In this document: positions 21,846-29,176 of the stretch, in pieces
Position numbering within the stretch: position 1 is the stretch's first letter
Layout of the letters: each line of letters starts with the position of its first letter
Assembly: GCF_001884065.1 (NCBI RefSeq)
Contig: NZ_MACH01000112.1
Span: 1-34,571 of the forward strand
Length of the DNA stretch: 34,571 nt
Reading direction: 5' to 3'
DNA from: Bacillus proteolyticus
GTDB taxonomy: Bacteria > Bacillota > Bacilli > Bacillales > Bacillaceae_G
Notes under the pieces: generated by a model
The model's input: the letters and a program-made list of their open reading frames with translations, nothing else
Database searches by the model: none
What the model was told of the DNA's origin: nothing
Program-made: the position numbers and the translations under genes

Positions 21846-21956
21846 TTATAGAATGATATCTCCATAATTAATAACTTGTATGATAACCTCTCGATTATCA
21901 CTATATCCATTCATATCTACAACTTGTCCCACATATTCGTTTGTACCAATATCTTT
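21846..21956 (-). pseudogene. Unidentified 3' gene fragment
   Basis: A minus-strand frame of 37 codons with Bacillus-like codons, KDIGTNEYVGQVVDMNGYSD then NREVIIQVINYGDIIL and TAA (21846-21848). An in-frame stop precedes it at 21957-21959, so it has no start. I do not recognise the family. A hairpin AAAGTGC/GCACTTT lies right upstream (about 21958-21983) and the remaining gap to 22151 has no gene. Confidence 0.4.
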
Positions 21957-22151
21957 TTAAAGTGCTCTAAAAATGCACTTTATCTTTTCTTTATTTTATC
22001 TTTATCTTATCTTTAAATTTCTATATTAAACTTTAAACCTAAAAGAAATAAATTTGAGTCTGAAAGGGGTAGAGAAATAGATGATTATTATATATTTTGT
22101 AAATAACCAACCGCCATTGAAAAATTGAATTTCTTATACGAGGAGAAATAT

Positions 22152-22799
22152 ATGAAGGATATGAGTAAAAAACAAATTATTAAAGTATTCCTTATTAGTA
22201 TTTTAGGTTTAGGAACAATGCTTGGAATACTATATATTAATCATAAAACTAATGTTCAACAAAATAAAGCGCTCGCTACCGAAAAACGTGTATTGCAATA
22301 TGAACCTACCTTGAAAAAAGAATTAGAAAAATATAATTTAGGAGGGAAAACAGCAGTTTTATTAGGAATTATGTACCAAGAGAGTAGAGGTGAGGGAAAC
22401 GACCCTATGCAGTCATCTGAATCACTTGGATTAAAGCCAAATGAAATTCAAGAGACAAGCTTGAGCATTGAACAAGGGGTAAAACACTTTGCTAAAATGT
22501 ACAAATATGGAAAGGGAAAAGATGTTAGCATGGATGCAATTATTCAAAGCTATAATATGGGACCAGGGTATATTGATTTTATTGCCAGTCAAGAAGTTAA
22601 ACAACACTCGGAAGATTCGGCTAAAAAGTTTTCTAAGATGAAAGTTGATCAAAATCCAGCGATGTACACTTGTGGTGGAAATAAAAATAATTTTAGGTAT
22701 CCATATTGTTATGGTGATTTCACATATGCCACAAAGGTGAATGAAAAAACAAAACTTATTGAAGAACTTCTTCGAAATGTACATAACTCTTCTAAATAA
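22152..22799 (+). CDS. Lysozyme-like cell-wall hydrolase (CwlT/Orf14 type), membrane-anchored
   Basis: 215 aa from ATG 22152, preceded by GAGGAGAAATAT; an in-frame upstream extension to 22125 has no such site. One membrane anchor (about 11-29, VFLISILGLGTMLGILYI) is followed by an extracellular lysozyme-like transglycosylase domain: VLLGIMYQESRG with catalytic Glu77, GNDPMQSSESLG, SIEQGVKHFAKMY, IQSYNMGPGYIDF, then a Cys pair in MYTCGGNKNNFRYPYCYGDF. This matches the N-terminal domain of CwlT and Tn916 Orf14-type proteins, which cut peptidoglycan for DNA transfer machines. The NlpC/P60 second domain of CwlT is absent. Position behind the coupling-protein-like genes supports a transfer role. 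Confidence 0.85.
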   Translation: MKDMSKKQIIKVFLISILGLGTMLGILYINHKTNVQQNKALATEKRVLQYEPTLKKELEKYNLGGKTAVLLGIMYQESRGEGNDPMQSSESLGLKPNEIQETSLSIEQGVKHFAKMYKYGKGKDVSMDAIIQSYNMGPGYIDFIASQEVKQHSEDSAKKFSKMKVDQNPAMYTCGGNKNNFRYPYCYGDFTYATKVNEKTKLIEELLRNVHNSSK

Positions 22800-22915
22800 G
22801 CTGCAGAATGAAGTATATATCAACAATAAAATATTAGAATATAACTTATGTTTTAGGTAATTATATTTATCAATGTGACGGTATCTGTCACTTTACTCAT
22901 AATTTTGCCAAAGTT

Positions 22916-23029
22916 GGAAGCATAAACTTGCCGGAAACCGATTATTTTAGAAGATATTCAACTAATTGTCCAAAGAAAATGGAAGCATAACTTTGCCGTG
23001 AGTTAATTATTAACCCATAAGCTTGCCGT
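22916..23029 (+). repeat. Three copies of a GGAAGCATAAnYTTGCC repeat
   Basis: GGAAGCATAAACTTGCCGG (22916-22934), GGAAGCATAACTTTGCCGT (22981-22999) and TAACCCATAAGCTTGCCGT (23011-23029), all in one direction. Related copies lie at 24498-24562 on the other side of the hydrolase gene. Function unknown. Confidence 0.55.
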
Positions 23030-23074
23030 GTGCTTTATTAATGCAGCTTTGAAATAATGTTTGGTCAAATTGAT

Positions 23075-23245
23075 ACTAATAATCTTGATAAACGAGCAAA
23101 AAGAAAGAGCATGTTTTGAAAAAAGATTGTTCAAAACACGCTCTTAATTTATCTAATTGAATCATTCTTTTGTAAAAAAGTCTGTTCATTACTTTGATTC
23201 TTTTTCCATTAAAGCGCACTATTCTGGAATAAGTTTGATATTCAA
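23075..23245 (+). repeat. Dispersed hairpin repeat, copy 2
   Basis: Aligns with the reverse complement of 17036-17207. Its hairpin is AAGAGCATGTTTTGA (23105-23119) with TCAAAACACGCTCTT (23131-23145). Base changes have kept most of the stem pairing. Confidence 0.6.
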
Positions 23246-23271
23246 GATAAAAATGCTCAGGGGAACCTAGT

Positions 23272-24153
23272 CTAGTTACCCCTTAAAAATTCCTTTATAG
23301 CGGATGCAACTTTTTTAGGCTGTTCTTCGGCAGAAAAATGCCCGCAGTTTTCGATTATCCTTGCTTTGATATTTTGTAAACTGTTTTCTCTAAATCCTTT
23401 CATATATGTTTCAATATCTATGTGTTCATCTTCTCCGCGCAGGTAGAGAATCGGAATCAAAACGATTTCATCTTTCGACGCGAGATTATCTTTTTGATCC
23501 TGATCAAAATACCTATAAAAATCAAATCCTGCTTTCAGAGCTTCTGGACGGGTGTAAGCATTGGTATATGATTTTCTAAGGGTATCACTCATCTTCTTAC
23601 CTTTCCCTGCAAGTACATCATAAAAATAGGAAAAATATAGAGATTCATTACCTGCAACAAGTTGTTCAGGTATTTCAGGTATAGAATGAAAAGCAAAATG
23701 CCAGATGTAAGGATTGCTTTTCACCATATCCCAAGGATCAACTCCTGGGATGACGACATTCATAATAACCGCGCGTGCAGCCCTATTTGGAAAGCTCTTC
23801 AAAAAGGCATAAGTTATTTGTCCACCAACATCGCATCCAACTAAGGTGACATCTGATAAATTCATAGCATCCATAACACCTCGAACATATCTTGCTATAT
23901 TCCGTTTGCTGTATGACTGTAGCGGGATTTCCGAGTCTCCAATACCAGGCAAGTCGATGGCTACTACATGATAGTCCTCAGATAGGACTGTCATAACGGT
24001 TTCAAATTCTAACCAACATGCCGGCCAACCATGAATAAAAAAGATTGTTGGCTTTGACTCTGAACCTGCTTCGACTACGTGGATAGGTATTTCTTTAATA
24101 ATAACCTTCCTGTGTGTGAAGAATGGTTTTGTACCTTTTTCTGTATTCACCAT
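23272..24153 (-). CDS. Alpha/beta hydrolase, epoxide-hydrolase-like
   Basis: 293 aa, ATG at 24153 behind AAGGAGTGAGACAAA. The oxyanion motif HGWP (41-44) and the nucleophile elbow VGCDVGGQ with Asp108 fit the epoxide hydrolase/haloalkane dehalogenase branch, which uses Asp rather than Ser. The cap region has YTNAYTRPEALKAGFDFYRY, typical of epoxide hydrolases including Tyr residues that activate the epoxide. The catalytic His is H272 (ENCGHFSAEEQP) and the acid lies in RGEDEHIDIE. The usual GHD of the elbow is GCD here. It is a single gene with its own promoter; the substrate is unknown. Short repeats flank it on both sides. Confidence 0.85.
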   Translation of the reverse strand: MVNTEKGTKPFFTHRKVIIKEIPIHVVEAGSESKPTIFFIHGWPACWLEFETVMTVLSEDYHVVAIDLPGIGDSEIPLQSYSKRNIARYVRGVMDAMNLSDVTLVGCDVGGQITYAFLKSFPNRAARAVIMNVVIPGVDPWDMVKSNPYIWHFAFHSIPEIPEQLVAGNESLYFSYFYDVLAGKGKKMSDTLRKSYTNAYTRPEALKAGFDFYRYFDQDQKDNLASKDEIVLIPILYLRGEDEHIDIETYMKGFRENSLQNIKARIIENCGHFSAEEQPKKVASAIKEFLRGN

Positions 24154-24215
24154 TTTGTCTCACTCCTTATAAGTATCTTGACCCATTTAATTTGTTTGAA
24201 ATTACTACAGTATCT

Positions 24216-24248
24216 ATTATACAGACCAACCCTGACAAGGAATGTCAG
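24216..24248 (-). promoter_or_regulatory. Promoter -10 and palindromic operator of the hydrolase gene
   Basis: On the minus strand TATAAT (24221-24216), and 10 bp upstream CTGACA-TTCCT-TGTCAG (24248-24232), a perfect 6-bp dyad covering the -35 region. A repressor site is likely; the regulator is not in view. Confidence 0.5.
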
Positions 24249-24497
24249 TTGAACTATATAAAATAATTAAATGTTTCATTAACAATTTGTAATTTTAATT
24301 ACTCAACAATCTGGCCTGTTTGCTTAATAAGAAAAAAATCCTACATTATCAAAAATCTACATATAAACGGCTTAACTTTGTTTTAAATCCACAATCCAAA
24401 GTACGTGAAAATCTTTTATGAGCTCATAAAAGGTGATTTTTGGTACCAAGGTTGAAGAAATCCTTCTTAGCTTTAATTCAGAAACATCAAAATTACC

Positions 24498-24562
24498 GGA
24501 AGCATAAGTTTGCCATAAACAAAAAGAACCATAAGCTTGTCGTTCCGGCAAACTTATGGTTC
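24498..24562. repeat. Further copies of the GGAAGCATAAnYTTGCC repeat
   Basis: GGAAGCATAAGTTTGCCAT (24498-24516), AGAACCATAAGCTTGTCGT (24525-24543), and an inverted copy at 24545-24562 (reverse complement GAACCATAAGTTTGCCGG). The last two form a hairpin. Confidence 0.55.
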
Positions 24563-24588
24563 ATATCACAGTATCCTATATGAAAAAT

Positions 24589-24624
24589 CTCGATCTTATT
24601 TCTATAGAATGAAATAAGATCGAG
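24589..24624. terminator. Bidirectional terminator behind the two-component operon
   Basis: CTCGATCTTATTTC (24589-24602) and GAAATAAGATCGAG (24611-24624) form a perfect 14-bp stem with an 8-base loop. On the minus strand it is followed by ATTTTTC, on the plus strand by ACTCTTTT. Confidence 0.85.
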
Positions 24625-24637
24625 ACTCTTTTGTTGT

Positions 24638-26122
24638 TTACTTGATGGATAATGGAATGGTAACCAAAAATTGTACGCCTTGTTTGGTATTATTCATAGA
24701 ATACGTGATAGAAAGGGATTCGAAAATTTGTTTTACAATATATAATCCTAAGCCACTCCCTCCAGTATTTCGATTTCTTGATTTTTCGATTCGATAAAAG
24801 GGTTCGAATAGATGTTGTATATTCTCTTCTTTAATTTCGACACCTGTATTAAGGACTTGCATTTCGATATAGTTTTGCTTAGATTTTTGGCTTAACTTTA
24901 TATAGACCTTTTCGTTAAGTGGTGAATACATAATCGCATTATGAATGATGTTTTTACAAGCTTTTTCTAAAAGAACACAATCCGTATAAACAAAAATGTC
25001 AGAATCGACTTCTTTTATTATTTGAATGTCTTTTTGAGAAGCAAAAAATTCGAGGTCTTTTGTGATTGTACCTATTAACTTTGAAAGATTTACTTCTTCT
25101 ACTTGTGGTTTAAAGGTATGTTGTTCTAGTTTTGACGTGCTTAAAATTTCGCGAACCAGTTGTTCCATACTTCCAATTATTTGATGATTTTTCTTTAAAT
25201 ATTGGTCACGATTTTGATAAGGGCCAATATTATATATCATCCCTTCTAAGTAACCTTTCATAACAGTAAGAGGAGTTTTTAATTCATGTGCTACAATAGC
25301 AAAGAATTCCCTTCGCTTTGCCTCTATTTCTCTTTCTTTTTCAATATCGCTTTTCAATTGATGATTCGCTTTTTGTAAATCAAAAATTGCCTGTTGTAAA
25401 TTTATGGACATATCATTCAAGCTATTGGACAATTCCCCTAATTCATCCATAGAACGAACCTCAATTTTTTCGGAGAAATCCAAGTTTGCCATCTTTTGTG
25501 CACCTTCATTAATATAAATAAGTGGTTTAGTAATAAATCTTGAATAGAGATAAGCACTTCCTAAACCAATAACCAGTACAATGATACTAATATAGGGTAG
25601 AAAACGTACCAAGACCTGTGAAGCTTCATCGATCGGTTGAAATGTTGCGAACACCACAAGCGTTAAGTTAACATCTTGGAATTGTATTGGCTTGGTAGCC
25701 TCATATGAATTACGAGATTGAGCCAAACCCTTTATTGGTACTGTTGTAACAAAACCTTTTGCTGGAGTACCCCCCTGAACAGTACTCCCCTGAACAGTAC
25801 CCCCTTGAATAGTACTTTGAAGAAAAGGATAATAAATAACCCTTCCCTCATTATCTTGAAGATATATCACTGCATTATTTTTTTGTGCGTATTCATCAAC
25901 AAGTGGTGTTGCATTTTGAAGCGTAAGATCTTTAGATTTATCAATTATTTCTTCGATTCCCGTTTGAAGCTGATCTGTTTTGTATTTCTCATAAAATTTA
26001 GGGAGAAAGAAGTATAAAGTTACATAAATTAAGGTTGCAAAGGCTAACAAAATGAGGGATGTAGTCATAAAGAGTTTATAGGTAATTCTCTTCATCTTCA
26101 TGATCTTTACAATCCTATTCAT
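24638..26122 (-). CDS. Sensor histidine kinase of an OmpR-type two-component system
   Basis: 494 aa from ATG 26122, which overlaps the stop of the regulator gene (ATGAATAG); a TTG five codons upstream is less likely. Order: membrane helix (about 20-42), extracellular sensor (about 43-175), second helix (about 180-197), HAMP, HisKA with FFAIVAHELKTPLTVMKGYL (phosphorylated His279), and HATPase with NIIHNAIMYSP, then NTGGSGLGLYIVKQIFESL. The sensor holds an unusual five-residue tandem repeat (IQGGT-VQGST-VQGGT, about 105-119). The pair with the response regulator is transcribed leftwards and ends at the strong terminator 24589. The neighbouring HtrA protease and ABC exporter suggest that it senses envelope stress. 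Confidence 0.93.
   Translation of the reverse strand: MNRIVKIMKMKRITYKLFMTTSLILLAFATLIYVTLYFFLPKFYEKYKTDQLQTGIEEIIDKSKDLTLQNATPLVDEYAQKNNAVIYLQDNEGRVIYYPFLQSTIQGGTVQGSTVQGGTPAKGFVTTVPIKGLAQSRNSYEATKPIQFQDVNLTLVVFATFQPIDEASQVLVRFLPYISIIVLVIGLGSAYLYSRFITKPLIYINEGAQKMANLDFSEKIEVRSMDELGELSNSLNDMSINLQQAIFDLQKANHQLKSDIEKEREIEAKRREFFAIVAHELKTPLTVMKGYLEGMIYNIGPYQNRDQYLKKNHQIIGSMEQLVREILSTSKLEQHTFKPQVEEVNLSKLIGTITKDLEFFASQKDIQIIKEVDSDIFVYTDCVLLEKACKNIIHNAIMYSPLNEKVYIKLSQKSKQNYIEMQVLNTGVEIKEENIQHLFEPFYRIEKSRNRNTGGSGLGLYIVKQIFESLSITYSMNNTKQGVQFLVTIPLSIK
25768..25816. repeat. Three 15-bp tandem repeats within the sensor kinase gene
   Basis: Units read ACCCCCCTGAACAGT, ACTCCCCTGAACAGT and ACCCCCTTGAATAGT on the plus strand. 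Each adds exactly five codons to the extracellular domain, so copy number changes would keep the frame. Confidence 0.8.
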
Positions 26123-26780
26123 CGATTTTATAACCAATGCCCTTTACTGTTTTAATGTAGGGTATATCTAATTTTTTTCGTATGTTTTTCATATGCGTAT
26201 CAATCATTCGTGTGTCTCCGGCATACTCATATCCCCAAATTTTTTCTACGATATTTTCTCTTGTGAGTACCTTTTTTTCATTTTGAAGTAGTAGTTGCAA
26301 AATTTCGAATTCTTTTGTCGTTAGGGGAACCTCAACTTTATTTACATATACTTTATATGCATCGCCATCGACATGTAGTTCTCTAAATACAAAATGATTA
26401 TCCGTACTTTGATTATTACTTCTTCTCAGTACTGCTTCGACTCGTCTCATCAAAACATGAAAAGAAAAAGGTTTCGTAATATAATCATCGATTCCAAGAT
26501 CAAATCCTTTCATTTGATCTTGTTCTTCTTCTAGCGCAGTTAGCATAATAATTGGTATATTTGACTGACTTCGAATCATTTTGGCAACTTCAAATCCATT
26601 CAGGTTTGGCATCATCACATCTAGAAGAATTAAATCGAAGGACTGCTTATTAAATTGTTTCATGCCCTCTAATCCATCTGATGCAACTATAACTTTATAT
26701 TGTTGTGTCATTAAAAATTGTTTGATTAATTCTTGTATTTCTTGATCATCTTCTACCACCAGAATGTGATAGTTCTTCAT
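26115..26780 (-). CDS. OmpR/PhoB-type response regulator
   Basis: 221 aa from ATG 26780, chosen because GAGGTGA lies 5 nt upstream; the frame runs to 26801. Receiver domain: HILVVEDDQEI with acidic pocket, phospho-acceptor Asp54 in LILLDVMMPNLNG, T in IIMLTALEE and K in DDYITKPFSF. The C-terminal winged helix (about 127-221) has VPLTTKEFEILQLLLQNEKK then RMIDTHMKNIRKKLD and IKTVKGIGYKIDE. It is cotranscribed with the kinase. In-phase 11-bp direct repeats in its own promoter and in two further promoters to the right are its likely binding sites. Confidence 0.95.
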   Translation of the reverse strand: MKNYHILVVEDDQEIQELIKQFLMTQQYKVIVASDGLEGMKQFNKQSFDLILLDVMMPNLNGFEVAKMIRSQSNIPIIMLTALEEEQDQMKGFDLGIDDYITKPFSFHVLMRRVEAVLRRSNNQSTDNHFVFRELHVDGDAYKVYVNKVEVPLTTKEFEILQLLLQNEKKVLTRENIVEKIWGYEYAGDTRMIDTHMKNIRKKLDIPYIKTVKGIGYKIDE

Positions 26781-26800
26781 AATATCACCTCTTGTAGTCA

Positions 26801-26844
26801 TTATAACCTTCCAATCTGGAGTTGATGTGGAGACGTATTAGAAA
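26801..26844 (-). promoter_or_regulatory. Promoter of the two-component operon with regulator box
   Basis: On the minus strand TTTCTAATACG, TCTCCACATCA, ACTCCAGATTG: three 11-bp units in phase (starts 26844, 26833, 26822), then TATAAT (26805-26800) 17 bp from the start of the last unit. The box replaces the -35, typical of activation by an OmpR-type regulator. Confidence 0.65.
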
Positions 26845-26943
26845 CACGATAAAAACTTCACAAGAAAACTACATGTATTTCAAATCAGCTCCAGATGCAT
26901 GAGATAGGTTATATACATAACAAGACAGAGGGAGGTAATCAAG

Positions 26944-27120
26944 ATGTCACTGGAAGCAAACATCATTCTTTCTTTATTAGATGTACAACTGTGGATGGCC
27001 ACTCATTCGAATAATGGTCGCATAAAAGAGAAAAAACAAAAATTGAAATTAGCGCCGTGCTTAAATAAATACACAAGTGTAAATAAAAGAAAACTATATA
27101 AGTCTAGTGAACAAAAATAG
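26944..27120 (+). CDS. Small hypothetical protein (58 aa) divergent from the regulator
   Basis: ATG at 26944 with a very strong AGGGAGGT site 7 nt upstream. The product starts MSLEANIILSLLDVQLWMAT and continues Lys-rich (GRIKEKKQKLKLAPCLNKY). A short amphipathic helix followed by a basic tail suggests membrane-surface binding; no family recognised. A GCTCCAGAT half-site resembling the regulator box lies at 26888. A small terminator follows at 27124-27146. The gene is probably real because of its ribosome site and terminator. Confidence 0.6.
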   Translation: MSLEANIILSLLDVQLWMATHSNNGRIKEKKQKLKLAPCLNKYTSVNKRKLYKSSEQK

Positions 27121-27123
27121 AGA

Positions 27124-27146
27124 GGATCAAATTGATTCTTTTTTTT
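27124..27146 (+). terminator. Terminator of the 58-aa gene
   Basis: GGATC - AAATT - GATTC then TTTTTTTT. Confidence 0.6.
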
Positions 27147-27171
27147 GCATTCAATAACTAGGTACTGAAAA

Positions 27172-27205
27172 TCTTTACTATAACTCTAGATTAACTCCAT
27201 ATAGA
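27172..27205 (+). promoter_or_regulatory. Regulator box and promoter before the 39-aa gene
   Basis: ACTCTAGATTA (27183-27193) and ACTCCATATAG (27194-27204) are in 11-bp phase, with a weaker unit TCTTTACTATA before (27172-27182). TAGAAT (27202-27207) may be the -10. Confidence 0.55.
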
Positions 27206-27255
27206 ATACAGATTAGGTTTGTATGCTATATGTATCAAATAGAAAGGAATGATAC

Positions 27256-27375
27256 ATGATGTTGACGACATACACAATCTATCAATTTTTATCCCTTCCT
27301 TCTTATTTACACGCAAACCTATTACCATCCATTCTCACGAGAATGCTAGGCTCTAAGTTTATAACAAAAGAGTAA
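27256..27375 (+). CDS. Small hydrophobic peptide gene (39 aa)
   Basis: ATG-ATG at 27256/27259 behind AAAGGAATGATAC. The product MMLTTYTIYQFLSLPSYLHA then NLLPSILTRMLGSKF is hydrophobic to amphipathic and could insert in the membrane. It lies behind its own regulator box and in front of a clear terminator (27464-27487), so it is a monocistronic unit of the probable regulon. A role as a signal or feedback peptide for the kinase is speculation. Confidence 0.5.
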   Translation: MMLTTYTIYQFLSLPSYLHANLLPSILTRMLGSKFITKE

Positions 27376-27463
27376 AGAATCTAATTGAGGTTATGATTCC
27401 TTCTTGCTGCTTTGTGCCAATACCCGTATAACATGCTATGTACATTGAATAATTGATTTGATG

Positions 27464-27487
27464 AGAGCCGAATAGGCTCTTTTTTTT
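27464..27487 (+). terminator. Terminator of the 39-aa gene
   Basis: AGAGCC - GAATA - GGCTCT followed by seven T. The remaining 27488-27704 shows no gene and no clear regulator box. Confidence 0.8.
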
Positions 27488-27704
27488 AGAGATCAGCTCG
27501 AGGTGGGTTTGAATATCGTCATACATGTATTTATGGAAAAATTCAAATATAATGTTACCCCTACGAAAAAACAGTTGATTTATATCTGAACCATGCCTAA
27601 AGGTGAAATTTTTTTTTGAAATGGTGATTCCTAAATATCACATTCATACATCGTAATTCAAATGTGAAGATAAAAATATTCAATTGAAATTAAAGGAGAA
27701 AGGG

Positions 27705-28913
27705 ATGTTCACAATGGGACATTATGATACAAATCAAACAGAAAACAATAGGAATAAAGCCTATAAAAAAACAGGGTATTTTTTCACAGGAATAATTGGT
27801 GCAATGATTGGTGTAATTACCATTGGATTGACCATCCCTTATATAAATGAAATCAAAGGAAATGCAGACCAATCTCCTAAACATAACGAAGTAAATCAGG
27901 TTACGCCGACCTCTTACAAACCAGAAGATGTGAGCAACCTTCAAAATATGATTGAATCTGCAAAAGAAGTTGTCGTAGGTGTCATTAACTATAAACAAAA
28001 TACAGATGCATTTAATACGCAAGATCAATCAGAAGAAGCAGGTTCGGGATCAGGGGTCATATATAAAAAAAACGGTAATAAGGCTTTCATTGTTACAAAT
28101 AATCATGTGATAGACGGTGCGAATAATGTAGAAGTGAAATTGAATAATGGTAAAAAGGTTCCCGCTAAAGTAGTAGGGACAGATCCATTATTAGATTTAG
28201 CGGTATTAGAAATTGACGGGACAGATGTAAAAAGAGTGGCAACACTTGGAGACTCAGAAAAAATTCGTACAGGGGAAACGGTAATAGCCATTGGGAATCC
28301 ATTGGGGCTAGAAGGTACTGTAACAAAGGGGATTATTAGTAGCAAGGAACGAGAAATACCTGTTAGTACACTTGGAAATCAACAAGTGGATTGGCAAGCA
28401 CAGGTAATTCAAACAGATGCAGCTATTAATCCTGGGAATAGTGGAGGAGCTTTATTTAATGAACAGGGTGAAGTCATTGGAATTAATTCGAGTAAAATTG
28501 CACAACAAGCTGTTGAAGGAATTGGATTTGCAATCCCGATTCATATAGCCAAAACAATCCTAGGGTCTCTTGAAAAAGAGGGAACAGTTAAACGTCCAAT
28601 GATGGGTGTACAGTTATTAGATGTAGAGAAAATGACAGATTCTGCACGTAATCAATTAAAATTACCAAAAGAGATATCAAATGCTGCCGTGTTGGGGAAT
28701 ATCTCAAATCAATCACCAGCAGAAAAGGGCGGCTTACAACAGTATGATGTTGTGATTGCATTGGATGAACAAAAAATAGAAAATGTCGTTCAATTCCGTA
28801 AATATTTATATGAAAAGAAAAAATTGGGAGATACAATTAAAGTAACCGTTTATCGAAATGGTGAAAAACTAACAAAAACCGTGAAATTAATGGAACAAAC
28901 ACGTACCGCTTAA
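27705..28913 (+). CDS. htrA: HtrA/DegP-type membrane serine protease
   Basis: 402 aa from ATG 27705, placed 6 nt behind AAAGGAG; an in-frame TTG lies at 27684. One membrane anchor (about 24-44), then an extracytoplasmic trypsin-like domain with the triad His134 (VTNNHVIDGA), Asp164 (DPLLDLAVLEID) and Ser246 (NPGNSGGALF), and one C-terminal PDZ domain (RPMMGVQLLDVEKM to about 390). HtrA proteases degrade misfolded exported proteins. The gene lies in the same direction as the ABC exporter and next to the two-component system; in B. subtilis the homologous htrA genes are under a two-component system (CssRS), which makes shared control plausible although no 11-bp box is visible directly upstream. 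Confidence 0.95.
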   Translation: MFTMGHYDTNQTENNRNKAYKKTGYFFTGIIGAMIGVITIGLTIPYINEIKGNADQSPKHNEVNQVTPTSYKPEDVSNLQNMIESAKEVVVGVINYKQNTDAFNTQDQSEEAGSGSGVIYKKNGNKAFIVTNNHVIDGANNVEVKLNNGKKVPAKVVGTDPLLDLAVLEIDGTDVKRVATLGDSEKIRTGETVIAIGNPLGLEGTVTKGIISSKEREIPVSTLGNQQVDWQAQVIQTDAAINPGNSGGALFNEQGEVIGINSSKIAQQAVEGIGFAIPIHIAKTILGSLEKEGTVKRPMMGVQLLDVEKMTDSARNQLKLPKEISNAAVLGNISNQSPAEKGGLQQYDVVIALDEQKIENVVQFRKYLYEKKKLGDTIKVTVYRNGEKLTKTVKLMEQTRTA

Positions 28914-28914
28914 C

Positions 28915-28941
28915 AGCCACCTTTCGGTGGTTTTTTCTATT
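28915..28941 (+). terminator. Terminator of htrA
   Basis: CCACC - TTTC - GGTGG followed by TTTTTTC. Confidence 0.85.
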
Positions 28942-29083
28942 TTACTAGTTTTATATGTACGATCATTCCATTCGTCCTCACTCCACATTAATGGACTGGC
29001 TCTCTACCAATATTCAAAATCGATTGCGTATTCTAATTTGTGTTCCAGTTTTTCTTGCTAAGGTCAATGAATAAGTACACATA

Positions 29084-29150
29084 AACTCCATATATCTCTA
29101 GATAAACTACTGAGTAACTCCATACAAACTCTAGATAGCGTATATAGAAT
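29084..29150 (+). promoter_or_regulatory. Array of five 11-bp regulator boxes and promoter of the ABC operon
   Basis: AACTCCATATA (29084), TCTCTAGATAA (29095), ACTACTGAGTA (29106), ACTCCATACAA (29117) and ACTCTAGATAG (29128) follow each other without gap in 11-bp phase. TAGAAT (29145-29150) lies 17 bp from the start of the last unit, exactly as TATAAT does in the two-component promoter. Confidence 0.7.
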
Positions 29151-29176
29151 AACAGCTATCAAGGAGGTTAGGAAAA

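Noticed and set aside
22431-22826. 131-codon minus-strand frame
   Set aside because: Fully opposite the lysozyme-like gene, whose catalytic motifs are on the plus strand.
24525-24562. Hairpin GAACCATAAG/CTTATGGTTC as a terminator
   Set aside because: No T run on either side, and it is formed by two inverted copies of the local repeat; a proper terminator lies at 24589-24624.
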